This document shows positions 38,313 through 49,086 of a stretch of DNA of 64,000 bases, piece after piece; the stretch's first letter is position 1, and every line of letters begins with the position of its first letter. Under the pieces are notes generated by a model, which worked only from the letters and a program-made list of their open reading frames with translations, was not told the origin of the DNA and searched no databases. The DNA is from Vibrio sp. S9_S30 (GTDB taxonomy: Bacteria > Pseudomonadota > Gammaproteobacteria > Enterobacterales > Vibrionaceae): contig NZ_JAAUWT010000010.1 of the NCBI RefSeq assembly GCF_014694455.1, positions 124,001 to 188,000 of the forward strand, read 5' to 3'. The position numbers were made by a program, and so were the translations under genes.

Positions 38313-40178
38313 TTACGGCTGAGTACTCTCTATTGCATAGAACTCTACATCCGCACTTTCACGCAGTGCTTTGCTCAATGCAATAGCACCTTGTTCACCG
38401 TTAGAACGCACTAACTGCATACCAATTTGAGCAGAGAAAGCAGGTTGCTCTTCAGCAGCGACACCTGTGAGCTCAACAACAACGATATTACCCAAAGAGT
38501 CTTTAGACTGTCCGTAAACTTTCTTACCCTCTTCTGGCTTAGTTAGAGCATATACTGTGTTCGCAAGTGGGTTACCACGGTTAATAGTTTCTTGCTCATC
38601 AAACGCTAAACCTTCTTGCTCTAGAACACTTGTGTCATCGTTAGACAGGGTTTCGATAAGCTGGTCTGCAAGTTCAACAGCTTTTTGTTCGCCTTTTATG
38701 GCAGACAACTGCTGCACAACTTGATCTTTCACGTCTTCAAACGGCAGAACCGTTTCTTCGCGCACTTCATCAACACGAACTACCACTACGTGCTCGGGAG
38801 CAATCTCAACAGGCGTAGAGTTTTCGCCATTTTCTTTCACTTCCACGCTGTAGATAGCTTCTTGAACTTCTGGGCTGCTCAGAATCTCTGGCGCATTAAA
38901 GCGCGAGACAAAATCCGTTGTTTGTACTGTACTTCCAATCAGCTCAGCTAATGGCTCTAGTGAATTAGGTGCTTCAAACGCAACACGCTCTAGGTCTTTG
39001 TAAAGATCATGGAAGCGGTCAGCGGCTTTTTGATTCACGATGTCTTGCTTGATTTCTTCTTTAACGTCACTTAATGGTTTGGTTTCAGAGGCTTTCAAGT
39101 CATCCAATTTGATAATATGGTACCCAAAATCAGATTTGACCAATCCCGTTGTATCGCCAATGGCAGTCAAAGCAAACGCGGCTTCTTCAAATGCGGGCTC
39201 CATTACATCGCGTTCAATCCAACCTACAGAACCGCCCATTTCAGCACTACCGATGTCTTCGGAACGCGTTTTTGCTAACTCAGAGAAATCCGCACCCGCA
39301 TTGAGTTCATCTAAAATCGCTTGCGCTTTTGTTTCTTCATCACCTTGAACCAGAATATGGCTCACACTGCGCTGTTCAGCCGTAGAATACTGATCTAAGC
39401 TTTCTTGATAGTAAGCTTCAATCTCCTCGTCAGTAACGTCAACACTCGCCTTAAGCGCATCACCAGAAAGCTCTAGGTAAGAAATTTTTACCTGCTCTGG
39501 ACGCGTAAATTTAACGGCATTCGATGAATAATACTCTTGTAGTTCTTCATCTGACGGATTTGCAGATTTTGCGAACTCTTCAACGTTAAGCTCAAGAATT
39601 CGGATATCACGAGTCTGTGTAATCAATTTGGACTGATCGGCAACTTCACCTGGAAGGCTAAATTCACTTCCACTTAATGCTTGAAGAAGCTGATTACGTA
39701 CTTCACTTCGGCGAATGACTTCACCAAAGGATTCTGGTGTGTAACCAGCACGGCGAAGAGATGACTCATAGATGTCTTGATTAAACTTGCCTTCCAATTG
39801 GAACTCTGGCATTTGCAGTATCATACCAAGCACTTGCTCATCGCTAATTCGCAGACCAAGTGATTTAGCGTGATTCTCAAGCAGTACTTCATTCACCATC
39901 TTATCTAAAACTGACAGGCGCAGCCTTTGGACAAAATCAGGATCAGAAAGGAGGTTAGCGTATTGCTCACCATATTGCGCTTGAAGCATGTTGCGTTCAT
40001 TTTGATACGCTTGCTCAAAAGCTCCGCGGCTAATCTCAACGCCATCGACTTTAGCAGCAACGTTGCTACCACTGCCGATATAGCCACTGACACCAGTGAA
40101 GACAAAGGACAGAATAATAAGTCCCAGAATAATTTTAACTGCGATGCTGTTTACGCCTTCGCGCAATCGTTCCATCAT
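38313..40178 (-). CDS. ppiD: Periplasmic folding chaperone PpiD
   Basis: Inner-membrane-anchored SurA-like chaperone near the Sec translocon. The start at 40178 (MMERLREGVNSIAVKI) matches the E. coli MM start; a longer frame begins with a TTG lying in the GGAG-containing leader. The 621 residues comprise an N-terminal membrane helix (about residues 12-34), a SurA_N-like chaperone domain, a parvulin-like domain around residues 260-355 (SHILVQGDEETKAQAILDEL, GWIERDVM, FGYHIIKLDD) and a C-terminal periplasmic region. It lies between hupB and comEA. Confidence 0.95.
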   Translation of the reverse strand: MMERLREGVNSIAVKIILGLIILSFVFTGVSGYIGSGSNVAAKVDGVEISRGAFEQAYQNERNMLQAQYGEQYANLLSDPDFVQRLRLSVLDKMVNEVLLENHAKSLGLRISDEQVLGMILQMPEFQLEGKFNQDIYESSLRRAGYTPESFGEVIRRSEVRNQLLQALSGSEFSLPGEVADQSKLITQTRDIRILELNVEEFAKSANPSDEELQEYYSSNAVKFTRPEQVKISYLELSGDALKASVDVTDEEIEAYYQESLDQYSTAEQRSVSHILVQGDEETKAQAILDELNAGADFSELAKTRSEDIGSAEMGGSVGWIERDVMEPAFEEAAFALTAIGDTTGLVKSDFGYHIIKLDDLKASETKPLSDVKEEIKQDIVNQKAADRFHDLYKDLERVAFEAPNSLEPLAELIGSTVQTTDFVSRFNAPEILSSPEVQEAIYSVEVKENGENSTPVEIAPEHVVVVRVDEVREETVLPFEDVKDQVVQQLSAIKGEQKAVELADQLIETLSNDDTSVLEQEGLAFDEQETINRGNPLANTVYALTKPEEGKKVYGQSKDSLGNIVVVELTGVAAEEQPAFSAQIGMQLVRSNGEQGAIALSKALRESADVEFYAIESTQP

Positions 40179-40505
40179 AATGTAACAACTCTCCAAAATT
40201 GAGCCCGAGCTCTGACTAAGCGTTTAAATCTACACAGTAGCGAATCCACTTATCCAGCTCACTGATAAATATGTGTGATTTAGATCTGTAGCCCACAAAA
40301 AAGTTCATTAAAGAAATGAGTACATTTCCAATTTTCCAGACCACAACTTACTCAGAAGGGAGCAGGCATTTCGCTCTATAGCGCTGAATGGTAAAGATGA
40401 TATCAGAAAAAGAAATGCGCACCAGTTTGATGCGCATATTTCAGGACTTTTTGGCGTTTTTGAGCGCCATTCCCAGTAATTAACCTTTAGTAGGTCAATT
40501 CAAAT
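40179..40505. other. Spacer between hupB and ppiD
   Basis: No open frame of protein character. It holds the hupB terminator and, nearer ppiD, the presumed ppiD promoter. A second stem, TGGCG/CGCCA, occurs near 40451-40468. Confidence 0.4.
40415..40437 (-). terminator. hupB terminator
   Basis: ATGCGCA (40415-40421) pairs perfectly with TGCGCAT (40431-40437); on the minus strand it is followed by TTCTTTTTC. Confidence 0.7.
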
Positions 40506-40778
40506 TTAGTTACACGCGTCTTTAAGCGCTTTACCCGCTTTAAATGCTGGTACTTTAGCTTCAGCGATTTGGATCTCTTCACCCGTCTTAGGGTTACGAC
40601 CTGTACGAGCCGCACGAGTACGTACACTGAACGTACCAAAGCCTACTAATGCAACTTGCTCGTCAGACTGTAGAGTTTCACTCACTGCTTCAATGAATGC
40701 GTCTAGGGCACGACCCGCTGATGCTTTAGAAATGTCAGCGTTCTCTGCGATTTTTTCTACTAATTGTGTTTTATTCAC
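40506..40778 (-). CDS. hupB: DNA-binding protein HU-beta
   Basis: Small nucleoid protein of 90 residues that bends and compacts DNA as a dimer with HU-alpha. It has the histone-like fold: [37 protein letters not shown] with the DNA-binding arm, and [13 protein letters not shown] at the C-terminus. It is downstream of lon on the same strand, the conserved gammaproteobacterial order, with a terminator between them. Confidence 0.97.
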   Translation of the reverse strand: MNKTQLVEKIAENADISKASAGRALDAFIEAVSETLQSDEQVALVGFGTFSVRTRAARTGRNPKTGEEIQIAEAKVPAFKAGKALKDACN

Positions 40779-40910
40779 GTGATGTTCCCCTTTAGTACTA
40801 CCGATTCCAAAATGGCAGTATTCGTTCCGTTAAAAAATTTAGTTATTTTTAAACCACACCTTATGGATAAAGGCGTTGTCCTTGGTGGATAAACTTAGCG
40901 TTCAAAAAAA

Positions 40911-40942
40911 ACGCTGACAAGCCTTTTCAAGCAAGTCAGCGT
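40911..40942 (-). terminator. lon terminator
   Basis: ACGCTGAC (40911-40918) pairs perfectly with GTCAGCGT (40935-40942); on the minus strand the stem is followed by a run of eight T. It lies 31 bp after the lon stop. Confidence 0.85.
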
Positions 40943-40972
40943 GTTTTGTTTAGTTATTTTTGCTGCACGTCA

Positions 40973-43324
40973 CTATTTTACAGACTCCAGAGTGACTCCT
41001 AATGGCTCTTTCTCTAATGCAATCGTTAACACATCGTCAATCCATCGAACTGGTTTAACCACCAGATCTGCAATAACATTGTCTGGAATCTCTTCCAAAT
41101 CACGTTCATTGTCTTTTGGAATGACCACCGTTTTAATGCCACCACGGTGAGCAGCCAACAGCTTTTCTTTGAGTCCACCGATCGGAAGCACTTCCCCGCG
41201 CAATGTAATTTCACCGGTCATTGCCACATCGGCTTTTACAGGGTTACCTGTTAGACTTGATACCAGTGCTGTGCACATTGCGATACCCGCACTTGGACCA
41301 TCTTTTGGCGTCGCCCCCTCTGGTACGTGTACGTGAATATCACGTTTTTCGTAAAAATCAGAATTGATGCCTAATCTTTCCGCACGAGAACGAACAACCG
41401 TCATTGCAGCTTGAATAGACTCTTGCATCACATCACCAAGGGAGCCCGTTTGTGACAGCTTGCCTTTACCTGGCATGGATTCTGTTTCAATCGTTAACAG
41501 ATCCCCACCCACTTCAGTCCAAGCCAATCCGACAACTTGTCCAATGCGGTTACTGTCGTCAGCTTTACCAAAATCATGACGCTGCACACCAAGGAAATCT
41601 TTCAGATTTTCAATACTTACGCTGACTTTCTTAAGTTCAGAATCCAGCAGAATATTTTTCACGGCTTTACGACAGATCTTTGAAATCTCACGTTCTAAGT
41701 TACGTACACCCGCTTCACGCGTGTAATAACGAATAATGCCGATAATGGCAGAATCTTCGATTTCAATTTCGTGTTCTTTCAATCCATTACGTTTGATTTG
41801 CTTACTAACCAAATGGCGTTTAGCAATGTTCAGTTTTTCATCTTCTGTATAACCAGACAGACGAATCACTTCCATGCGGTCAAGCAATGGACCAGGAATA
41901 TTCATCGAGTTAGACGTCGCAACAAACATAACGTCAGACAAGTCGTAGTCTACTTCGAGGTAGTGGTCATTGAATGAGTTGTTTTGTTCTGGATCGAGCA
42001 CTTCAAGTAACGCTGATGCAGGATCACCGCGCATGTCAGAAGACATTTTGTCGATTTCATCCAACAAGAACAGTGGGTTTTTCACTTCCACTTTCGACAT
42101 TTTCTGGATCAGCTTACCTGGCATGGAACCGATGTAAGTACGGCGGTGACCACGGATTTCCGCTTCATCTCGAACACCACCCAAAGCCATACGAACATAC
42201 TTACGACCTGTTGCAGCCGCAATCGAACGACCAAGAGAGGTTTTACCTACACCCGGAGGACCAACTAAGCAAAGAATGGGACCTTTCAGCTTATTGATAC
42301 GGTTTTGTACCGCTAAGTACTCTAGAATGCGTTCTTTCACGCGCTCTAGACCATAATGGTCTTCGTTGAGCACTTCTTCTGCTTTAGACAGATTCTTCTT
42401 CACTTTAGAGCGCTTAGCCCAAGGAACACCAACCATCCAGTCTATGTAGCTACGCACAACCGTTGCCTCAGCAGACATTGGCGACATCATCTTAAGCTTT
42501 TGTAGCTCTTGCTCTGTCTTATCACGTGCTTCTTTAGGCATTTTCGACTCTTCGATCTTCATCTTCAGAGTTTCAAATTCATCTGGTGCATCATCCATCT
42601 CACCAAGCTCTTTCTGAATGGCTTTCATTTGCTCATTCAGATAGTACTCGCGCTGAGATTTTTCCATTTGCTTCTTAACACGACCACGAATGCGTTTTTC
42701 AACTTGAAGCAAATCGATTTCCGATTCCATTTGCCCCATCAAGAATTCTAGACGCTCATTGACGTCAATAATTTCAAGAACTTGCTGCTTATCATTAAGC
42801 TTTAGAGGCATGTGAGCTGCGATGGTATCGGCAAGGCGTGCGGCTTCATCAATTCCGTTCAAAGAAGTTAACACTTCCGGTGGAATTTTTTTGTTTAGCT
42901 TGATGAAACCTTCAAATTGATTGATGGCACTACGAACCACAACTTCTTGCTCGCGCTCATCCAACTCTGGAGTCGGTAGGTATTCAGCGTCTGCAAGGAA
43001 AAAATCATTTTCTTTAAACTGATGAATTTGAGCGCGCTGTTGACCTTCAACCAACACCTTTACAGTACCATCGGGCAATTTCAGCAACTGTAGGATTGTG
43101 GCTACGGTACCAATGGAAAACAGGTCATCGATAGACGGCTCATCTGTGTCTGCTTGCTTTTGCGCAACAAGTAGAACTTGCTTACTGGCATCCATCGCAG
43201 ATTCCAGGCAACGGATTGATTTCTCTCGGCCAACAAACAAAGGGATAACCATGTGTGGGTATACCACCACATCTCTCAAGGGTAATACGGGGATCTCGAT
43301 ACGCTCGGAACGTTCCAAGTTCAT
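40973..43324 (-). CDS. lon: ATP-dependent protease La (Lon)
   Basis: Cytoplasmic hexameric AAA+ protease that degrades misfolded and some regulatory proteins. The 783 residues match the family length: N-terminal substrate domain ([20 protein letters not shown]), coiled helical region, Walker [10 protein letters not shown], Walker [10 protein letters not shown], and the C-terminal protease domain with the serine in [11 protein letters not shown] (about residue 678) and its lysine partner (about 721). A strong heat-shock promoter lies directly upstream. It is flanked by clpX and hupB. Confidence 0.98.
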   Translation of the reverse strand: MNLERSERIEIPVLPLRDVVVYPHMVIPLFVGREKSIRCLESAMDASKQVLLVAQKQADTDEPSIDDLFSIGTVATILQLLKLPDGTVKVLVEGQQRAQIHQFKENDFFLADAEYLPTPELDEREQEVVVRSAINQFEGFIKLNKKIPPEVLTSLNGIDEAARLADTIAAHMPLKLNDKQQVLEIIDVNERLEFLMGQMESEIDLLQVEKRIRGRVKKQMEKSQREYYLNEQMKAIQKELGEMDDAPDEFETLKMKIEESKMPKEARDKTEQELQKLKMMSPMSAEATVVRSYIDWMVGVPWAKRSKVKKNLSKAEEVLNEDHYGLERVKERILEYLAVQNRINKLKGPILCLVGPPGVGKTSLGRSIAAATGRKYVRMALGGVRDEAEIRGHRRTYIGSMPGKLIQKMSKVEVKNPLFLLDEIDKMSSDMRGDPASALLEVLDPEQNNSFNDHYLEVDYDLSDVMFVATSNSMNIPGPLLDRMEVIRLSGYTEDEKLNIAKRHLVSKQIKRNGLKEHEIEIEDSAIIGIIRYYTREAGVRNLEREISKICRKAVKNILLDSELKKVSVSIENLKDFLGVQRHDFGKADDSNRIGQVVGLAWTEVGGDLLTIETESMPGKGKLSQTGSLGDVMQESIQAAMTVVRSRAERLGINSDFYEKRDIHVHVPEGATPKDGPSAGIAMCTALVSSLTGNPVKADVAMTGEITLRGEVLPIGGLKEKLLAAHRGGIKTVVIPKDNERDLEEIPDNVIADLVVKPVRWIDDVLTIALEKEPLGVTLESVK

Positions 43325-43358
43325 ACTATTCTCTCTTCCGTTTCTGCTTATGTGCAGT

Positions 43359-43386
43359 ATATGGGGGCAAATGGCTTAGATTCAAC
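43359..43386 (-). promoter_or_regulatory. Sigma-32 heat-shock promoter of lon
   Basis: On the minus strand GTTGAA (43386-43381), 13 nt, then CCCCCATAT (43367-43359) match the RpoH consensus CTTGAA-N13/14-CCCCATNT closely, 35 bp before the lon start. The E. coli lon promoter has the same character. Confidence 0.85.
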
Positions 43387-43399
43387 GAGATAATAAAAA

Positions 43400-43421
43400 A
43401 AAGGAGGCAAAAGCCTCCTTT
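43400..43421 (-). terminator. clpX terminator
   Basis: AAAGGAGGC (43400-43408) pairs with GCCTCCTTT (43413-43421), followed on the minus strand by a T-run. It lies between clpX and the lon promoter. Confidence 0.87.
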
Positions 43422-43437
43422 CGTATTTAAAAGTGTT

Positions 43438-44718
43438 TTATTCCGCGCCAGCGACCTGATTGTCATTGCCTTCATAAATCAACAATGGTTCAGATTCGCC
43501 TTGAATAACTGCTTCATCTATAACGACTTTACTCACATCTTCTGATGATGGCAATTCGTACATTGTCTCAAGCAGAACGGCTTCCAGAATAGAGCGTAAA
43601 CCACGAGCACCTGTCTTGCGATCCATTGCTTTCTTAGCAATAGCTCTTAGTGCATCTTCACGGAATTCAAGCTCTACATCTTCAATGGCGAATAACGCAG
43701 CGTACTGCTTGGTCAGCGCATTCTTAGGTTCACAAAGAATTTGAATGAGCGCCTCTTCATCGAGCTCTGTCAGAGTCGTTGTCACTGGTAGACGACCAAT
43801 AAATTCTGGAATCAATCCGTACTTCACCAGATCTTCTGGCTCAACTTGAGTGAACAATTCACCCACTGTACGAGTTTCATCTTTAGAACGAATCTCTGCG
43901 CCAAAACCAATACCCGTGCCAGTGGCTGTACGCTGTTCGATGACTTTATCCAAGCCAGCAAACGCACCGCCGCAGATAAACAGGATCTTAGAAGTATCTA
44001 CTTGCAGAAACTCTTGCTGAGGGTGCTTTCTGCCACCTTGAGGCGGAACAGAAGCAACGGTACCTTCAACCAATTTCAATAGCGCTTGCTGAACACCTTC
44101 ACCCGACACGTCACGAGTAATTGAAGGGTTCTCAGCCTTACGAGAAATTTTGTCGATTTCATCAATGTAGACAATACCACGCTCTGCTTTAGCAACATCG
44201 TAATCGCATTTCTGCAGAAGCTTCTGAATGATGTTCTCGACGTCCTCACCCACATAGCCTGCTTCCGTCAATGTGGTCGCATCAGCCATTGTGAAAGGAA
44301 CATCAAGGAAACGAGCCAAGGTTTCGGCCAGCAGTGTTTTACCGCTCCCTGTTGGACCAATCAGCAAAATGTTACTCTTGCCCAGTTCAACGCCTTCACT
44401 CGTTGTATCACCATTACGCAAACGCTTGTAGTGGTTGTATACTGCAACCGCTAGCACTTTCTTTGCGTAATCTTGGCCAATCACATAGTCATCGAGGTGT
44501 TCGCGAATTTCGCGAGGAGTAGGAAGCGCACTCGACTCTTTCTTAGGGAGTACGTCTTTTATTTCCTCGCGAATAATATCGTTACATAAGTCGACACATT
44601 CGTCACAAATGTACACTGATGGGCCTGCGATTAGCTTGCGAACTTCGTGCTGGCTTTTGCCGCAGAAAGAGCAATAAAGTAACTTACCGCTACCGCCCTC
44701 TTTGCTTTTATCTGTCAT
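43438..44718 (-). CDS. clpX: ClpX ATPase subunit of ClpXP protease
   Basis: AAA+ unfoldase that feeds substrates into ClpP and also acts alone as a chaperone. The 426-residue protein has the N-terminal zinc-binding domain ([10 protein letters not shown] with two CxxC pairs), Walker [14 protein letters not shown], Walker [10 protein letters not shown], a pore-loop region GYVGEDVE and the IGF loop used to dock ClpP ([10 protein letters not shown]). It follows clpP by 86 bp and precedes lon. Confidence 0.98.
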   Translation of the reverse strand: MTDKSKEGGSGKLLYCSFCGKSQHEVRKLIAGPSVYICDECVDLCNDIIREEIKDVLPKKESSALPTPREIREHLDDYVIGQDYAKKVLAVAVYNHYKRLRNGDTTSEGVELGKSNILLIGPTGSGKTLLAETLARFLDVPFTMADATTLTEAGYVGEDVENIIQKLLQKCDYDVAKAERGIVYIDEIDKISRKAENPSITRDVSGEGVQQALLKLVEGTVASVPPQGGRKHPQQEFLQVDTSKILFICGGAFAGLDKVIEQRTATGTGIGFGAEIRSKDETRTVGELFTQVEPEDLVKYGLIPEFIGRLPVTTTLTELDEEALIQILCEPKNALTKQYAALFAIEDVELEFREDALRAIAKKAMDRKTGARGLRSILEAVLLETMYELPSSEDVSKVVIDEAVIQGESEPLLIYEGNDNQVAGAE

Positions 44719-44804
44719 TCGCTAACCTCTTAGCCTTAAATGTCTTGTTTTGAGTTTATATCAATTTTCACCAAATTTCGCCTGCATCTTTCGGCGAAGC
44801 GTCA

Positions 44805-45431
44805 CTACGCTTTATTGTGCGTCAAAACTGAATCAACCAAACCGTATTCTACTGCTTGATCTGCTGACATAAAGTTGTCGCGATCCGTATCCGCCTCAAT
44901 CACTTCAAGAGGCTGACCAGTATGCTCTGAAAGCAACGTGTTTAACTTAGATTTGATCGTCAAGATTTCTTGAGCGTGAATTTGAATATCAGATGCCTGT
45001 CCTTGGAACCCCCCAAGAGGTTGGTGGATCATAACGCGCGAGTTTGGCAATACATGACGCTTACCTTTCGCACCACCCGCCAACAAGAATGCACCCATGG
45101 AACATGCTTGCCCCATACATACCGTGCTCACATTCGGTTTGATGTACTGCATCGTATCATAAATCGACATACCTGCGGTGACGCTGCCACCAGGAGAGTT
45201 GATATAGAGGAAGATGTCTTTGTCTGGGTTTTCTGATTCAAGAAAAAGCAATTGCGCAACCACAAGGTTCGCCATTTGGTCTTCAACTTGACCAGTAAGA
45301 AAAATGATACGCTCTTTGAGAAGACGAGAATAGATATCGTAAGAACGTTCACCACGGGAAGTTTGTTCTACCACCATGGGTACGAGTGCATCAATGATTG
45401 GAGACATTGCATTTTTTTCTTGGTAGCTCAT
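44805..45431 (-). CDS. clpP: ClpP proteolytic subunit
   Basis: Serine peptidase forming the double heptameric chamber that works with ClpX. The 208-residue protein contains the catalytic triad Ser111 ([12 protein letters not shown]), His136 ([12 protein letters not shown]) and Asp185 (DTDRDNFM), plus the glycine-rich head [11 protein letters not shown] short N-terminal propeptide is expected to be removed, leaving an N-terminus near residue 13. It lies between tig and clpX as in E. coli. Confidence 0.98.
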   Translation of the reverse strand: MSYQEKNAMSPIIDALVPMVVEQTSRGERSYDIYSRLLKERIIFLTGQVEDQMANLVVAQLLFLESENPDKDIFLYINSPGGSVTAGMSIYDTMQYIKPNVSTVCMGQACSMGAFLLAGGAKGKRHVLPNSRVMIHQPLGGFQGQASDIQIHAQEILTIKSKLNTLLSEHTGQPLEVIEADTDRDNFMSADQAVEYGLVDSVLTHNKA

Positions 45432-45548
45432 ATTCTTATATCCCTAAATAAAATGGCCCGGATGATAGACTCATACGGACCATTGTTAGCAGAAGAGTTA
45501 AAACAAAGTCAACTTTCTACGCACTGAGACCTGATTCTATGCAGGTTA

Positions 45549-46841
45549 TTATTGCGCGTTCATAAGCTCGTTGAAGCTTACTTCTTTGTCTGAAACTTGT
45601 GCTTTAGCGATGATAGCGTCGATCGCTTGCTCTTCTAACGCAACATTGCGCATGTTATTCATCATTTGTTCGTTTTGCTCGTAGTAAGCAATAACTTCCG
45701 CTGGATCTTCGTAAGCAGTAGCCATCTCTTCAATAATAGCCTTAACTCTCTCATCGTCAGCTTTTAATTCTTCAGATTTGATCACTTCGCCCAGCAGTAG
45801 ACCGACAACAACACGACGTTTCGCTTGCTCTTCAAACAACTCACGTGGAAGTTGCTCAGCCGCTTCAGGGTTTCCACCGAAACGTTGTGCAGCTTGCTGA
45901 CGTAGCGCACCGATTTCTTGATCGATAAGTGCAGCAGGAACATCGATGTTGTTTTCGTTAACAAGACCGTCAAGCGCTTGCTCTTTAATGCGGTTCTTAA
46001 CCGCTTGCTTAAGCTCGCGTTCCATGTTCTTACGTACTTCGGTTTTAAGACCGTCAATACCACCTTCAGCGCCGAACTTAGCAACGAATTCGTCGTTCAG
46101 TTCAGGAAGCTCACGCTCTTCAACTTTGCTCACTTTAATAGCGAACTTCGCTGCTTTACCTTTTAGGTTTTCAGCGTGGTAATCTTCTGGGAAGTTTACA
46201 TCGATTTCGAATTCCATGCCCGCAGACTTACCTACGATACCGTCTTCAAAACCAGGAATCATGCGACCAGCGCCCATTTCTAGCGGGAAGTTCTCAGCTT
46301 TACCACCTTCGAACTCTTCGCCGTCGATAGAGCCAACGAAGTCGATGGTTGCACGAGAGTTTTCTGACGCTGCGCCTTCAACTTCTGTCCAAGTTGCTTG
46401 CTGCTTGCGAAGCGTTTCGATCATCTCTGCAACGTCTTCTTCTTTCACTTCAACTGCTGGTTTTTCAACAGTAATGTTTTCTAGACCTTTCAGTTCAACT
46501 TCTGGGTAAACTTCAAAAGTTGCGTTAAATACTAAGTCTTTACCAGCTTCAGTTTCAACTGGAGCGAAAGTAGGTGCACCTGCTGGGTTGATTTTTTCTT
46601 TCACGATCGCTTCGATGAAGTGACGCTGCATAACCTCACCCATCACATCTTGACGTACTGCTTTGCCGTACATTTGCGCAACCATTTTCAAAGGTACTTT
46701 ACCTTTACGGAAACCATCGAAACGACGATTCTTAGCGATGTTGCGTAGTTCAGCTGTTACTGCGTCTTCGATGTTTGCAGCAGGAACGGTAATAGTAAGA
46801 CGGCGCTCTAGGCCTTCTAGAGTTTCAACAGTAGCTTGCAT
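45549..46841 (-). CDS. tig: Trigger factor
   Basis: Ribosome-associated chaperone and peptidyl-prolyl isomerase that meets nascent chains first. The 430 residues comprise the ribosome-binding domain with GFRKGKVP near residue 45, a FKBP-type PPIase domain around residues 150-245 ([17 protein letters not shown]), and the long helical C-terminal arm domain. GAGG precedes the ATG by about 10 nt. It is the first gene before clpP-clpX-lon and is divergent from dctB. Confidence 0.98.
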   Translation of the reverse strand: MQATVETLEGLERRLTITVPAANIEDAVTAELRNIAKNRRFDGFRKGKVPLKMVAQMYGKAVRQDVMGEVMQRHFIEAIVKEKINPAGAPTFAPVETEAGKDLVFNATFEVYPEVELKGLENITVEKPAVEVKEEDVAEMIETLRKQQATWTEVEGAASENSRATIDFVGSIDGEEFEGGKAENFPLEMGAGRMIPGFEDGIVGKSAGMEFEIDVNFPEDYHAENLKGKAAKFAIKVSKVEERELPELNDEFVAKFGAEGGIDGLKTEVRKNMERELKQAVKNRIKEQALDGLVNENNIDVPAALIDQEIGALRQQAAQRFGGNPEAAEQLPRELFEEQAKRRVVVGLLLGEVIKSEELKADDERVKAIIEEMATAYEDPAEVIAYYEQNEQMMNNMRNVALEEQAIDAIIAKAQVSDKEVSFNELMNAQ

Positions 46842-47287
46842 TATAAATAAACCTCAAAACTGGCTCAGTATTACCTGAGCTTGGGAGCCAGCGCCTTAGC
46901 GGTGACTTCATCCTTAAGTTGCATTCTGTCTGAATGCATAAAATGAAATTCTAAGACCCACAAACCATTCAATTCGTAGTTCATGAACTATTCAGTGACC
47001 TCTTCCATATCAACTTCGCAGAAAGAACGTCTCCAATTAGCCTCAGGACAGAAATTTTAGACGCGACATTCTAGCGATATGCGTGGCGACTGTCGAGCCA
47101 AGTCCTGATTTCTCGAATATTTGGCGAAAGTTTTCTGAGAAATGGGGACAATACATCGCTTTTCAAGGGAAATAATCTGTTTTTTTCATGAAAAGATAAA
47201 AAAGAGATCCGAGTCTTGTTTTAACACACCAAAGATTTCTCTTTTTTGTTACTTTTACGTTACCAGTTATTGACGAAGTTTACCGCT
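46842..47287. other. Divergent tig/dctB control region
   Basis: About 445 bp without a gene. Next to tig, GCTCAG (46863-46868) can pair with CTGAGC (46875-46880), or TGGCTC (46861-46866) with GAGCCA (46885-46890); these are mutually exclusive. TGCATTC/GAATGCA (46918-46936) and the perfect palindrome TAGTTCATGAACTA (46976-46989 region) are further candidate sites. The dctB side is AT-rich. Confidence 0.45.
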
Positions 47288-49078
47288 ATGATTCTGCGGC
47301 GTATTCCTATTATATTGATGTTTTCCTACGCAGTCTCTAGCTTGATCTTAGGCTTGTGGGGCTGGCGATTGGGTTATCAAAATCAATTGGAACAGGCAAA
47401 TTTACACGCCGATCAACTTAGCAATCATCTATCGACGCAACTCGAAAAATACGCCTATATCCCTCAGCTAATGTCGAAGGATAATGAGCTTGTCGATGCG
47501 CTTCTTTCCCCCACGAACAGTGCACAACTTGACATCACAAATCGCTACTTAGAAGAAGTTAACAATGTAGTCGGTGCTGCAGACACGTATTTGCTCAACC
47601 GTATCGGTACAACGATAGCGGCGAGCAATTGGAAGAATACCAAAACATTTGTTGGAAAAAACTTCGCGTTTCGCCCCTACTTTCAACAGGCCATCAACGG
47701 AGAGCGAGGCGAATATTTTGCGCTAGGCAGCACTTCTGGCAGACGCGGCTACTTTTATTCTTACCCTGTTAAACATGCAGGCAGTAACATCGGTGTCTTG
47801 GTGGTCAAAAAAGATTTGTCGACCATTGAAGATGACTGGACAAACCAAAATAACTTTTTCGTAGTAACCGATGCAGACGACATTGTCTTTATGTCCAATC
47901 GTGTCAACTGGTGGTATCACAGCCTTTATCCTTTAGAACAAGACAAAATTACGGAAATCAGACAAAGCCGCCGCTATTCAGAACGAGACATTCTTGCGCT
48001 GTCATTTACCGGAGATTTCGAGGCAACGGAAACGGAGCTCAAATTGCAAAGAGGCAATGCTTTCTTTAACCAATACTTCAGTGTTAACCAATATCTCAGC
48101 GTGGTGCGTCCACTTAAAGGAAGCTCGCTTACCGTTCGTGTACTTAGCCCAAAATTGAACCTAGTTTGGAAAGTATCAGCATTGATTGCCCTAAATACCT
48201 TAGTTTTCGTTTTATTGTATTTGGCGAGTATTATCATCCGCCAACAAAAGTCCAAGCAGCGCCAAATTGAACGGATTCAAGCAGAATCCAAACAAAAGCT
48301 GGAATTCCAAGTGATGGTGCGTACCGCCGAGCTTCAGGAAGAGATCAAAGTCCGAGCGGAGACTGAATCAGCACTTAGGCAAACTCAGGAAGAATTGATT
48401 CAAGCAGCAAAACTGGCGGTGCTTGGGCAAATATCCACCAGTATCAGCCATGAACTCAACAATCCATTAGCCGCTATTCGCAGCTACGCCGATAACGCAT
48501 TGCTATTTATGGAAAAATCCAGACACGATAAAGTCGACCAAAATCTTAATAGAATCTCGGCGTTAACGGAACGCATGGCTAAGATAAGCCGGCAACTCAA
48601 AGCGTTTGCAAAAAAAAGTGATGCCAGTGACAGAGTGGTCACTCAAGTCGCCCCAGTCATTATTGCCGCTCGGGAACTGCTCAAACCGCAATTAAAAGAC
48701 ACCCACACCCAATTAGATTGCTCTGGGTTGGAACAGGCGCTCAACGCGAAAATTAACCCCATTCAGCTAGAGCAAGTGCTAGTGAATTTATTGACTAATG
48801 CCATTCAAGCGATGGACATGCAGCCACAAAAGTACATTCAACTTACGCTGCATACAACGTCGGACCACGTCGTCATTGATATTGAAGATACGGGTCCTGG
48901 TATTGCACAAGACGCGCTCAATCAACTGTTTGAGCCTTTTTATACCACGAAGCAAAACGGCTTGGGATTAGGTTTGTCTATATCTCAGCAAATCATGCAA
49001 AGCATGGATGGCGAACTGCAAGCGAGTAACCATGAACACTCGGGTGCCTGTTTCCGGCTTCTGCTGCCCAAAATGTAG
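47288..49078 (+). CDS. dctB: C4-dicarboxylate sensor histidine kinase DctB
   Basis: Membrane sensor that detects C4-dicarboxylates with a periplasmic double-PAS (dCache-like) domain and phosphorylates DctD. The start at 47288 (MILRRIPIILMFS) is preferred over a TTG at 47246 that lacks a clear ribosome site. The 596-residue protein has membrane helices near residues 5-25 and 300-320, a cytoplasmic coiled coil, the H box SISHELNNPLAAIRSYADN, and ATP-binding boxes NLLTNAIQAM and DTGPGIAQ to GLGLGLSI. dctD starts 8 bp downstream. Confidence 0.93.
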   Translation: MILRRIPIILMFSYAVSSLILGLWGWRLGYQNQLEQANLHADQLSNHLSTQLEKYAYIPQLMSKDNELVDALLSPTNSAQLDITNRYLEEVNNVVGAADTYLLNRIGTTIAASNWKNTKTFVGKNFAFRPYFQQAINGERGEYFALGSTSGRRGYFYSYPVKHAGSNIGVLVVKKDLSTIEDDWTNQNNFFVVTDADDIVFMSNRVNWWYHSLYPLEQDKITEIRQSRRYSERDILALSFTGDFEATETELKLQRGNAFFNQYFSVNQYLSVVRPLKGSSLTVRVLSPKLNLVWKVSALIALNTLVFVLLYLASIIIRQQKSKQRQIERIQAESKQKLEFQVMVRTAELQEEIKVRAETESALRQTQEELIQAAKLAVLGQISTSISHELNNPLAAIRSYADNALLFMEKSRHDKVDQNLNRISALTERMAKISRQLKAFAKKSDASDRVVTQVAPVIIAARELLKPQLKDTHTQLDCSGLEQALNAKINPIQLEQVLVNLLTNAIQAMDMQPQKYIQLTLHTTSDHVVIDIEDTGPGIAQDALNQLFEPFYTTKQNGLGLGLSISQQIMQSMDGELQASNHEHSGACFRLLLPKM

Positions 49079-49086
49079 GAACAAAT

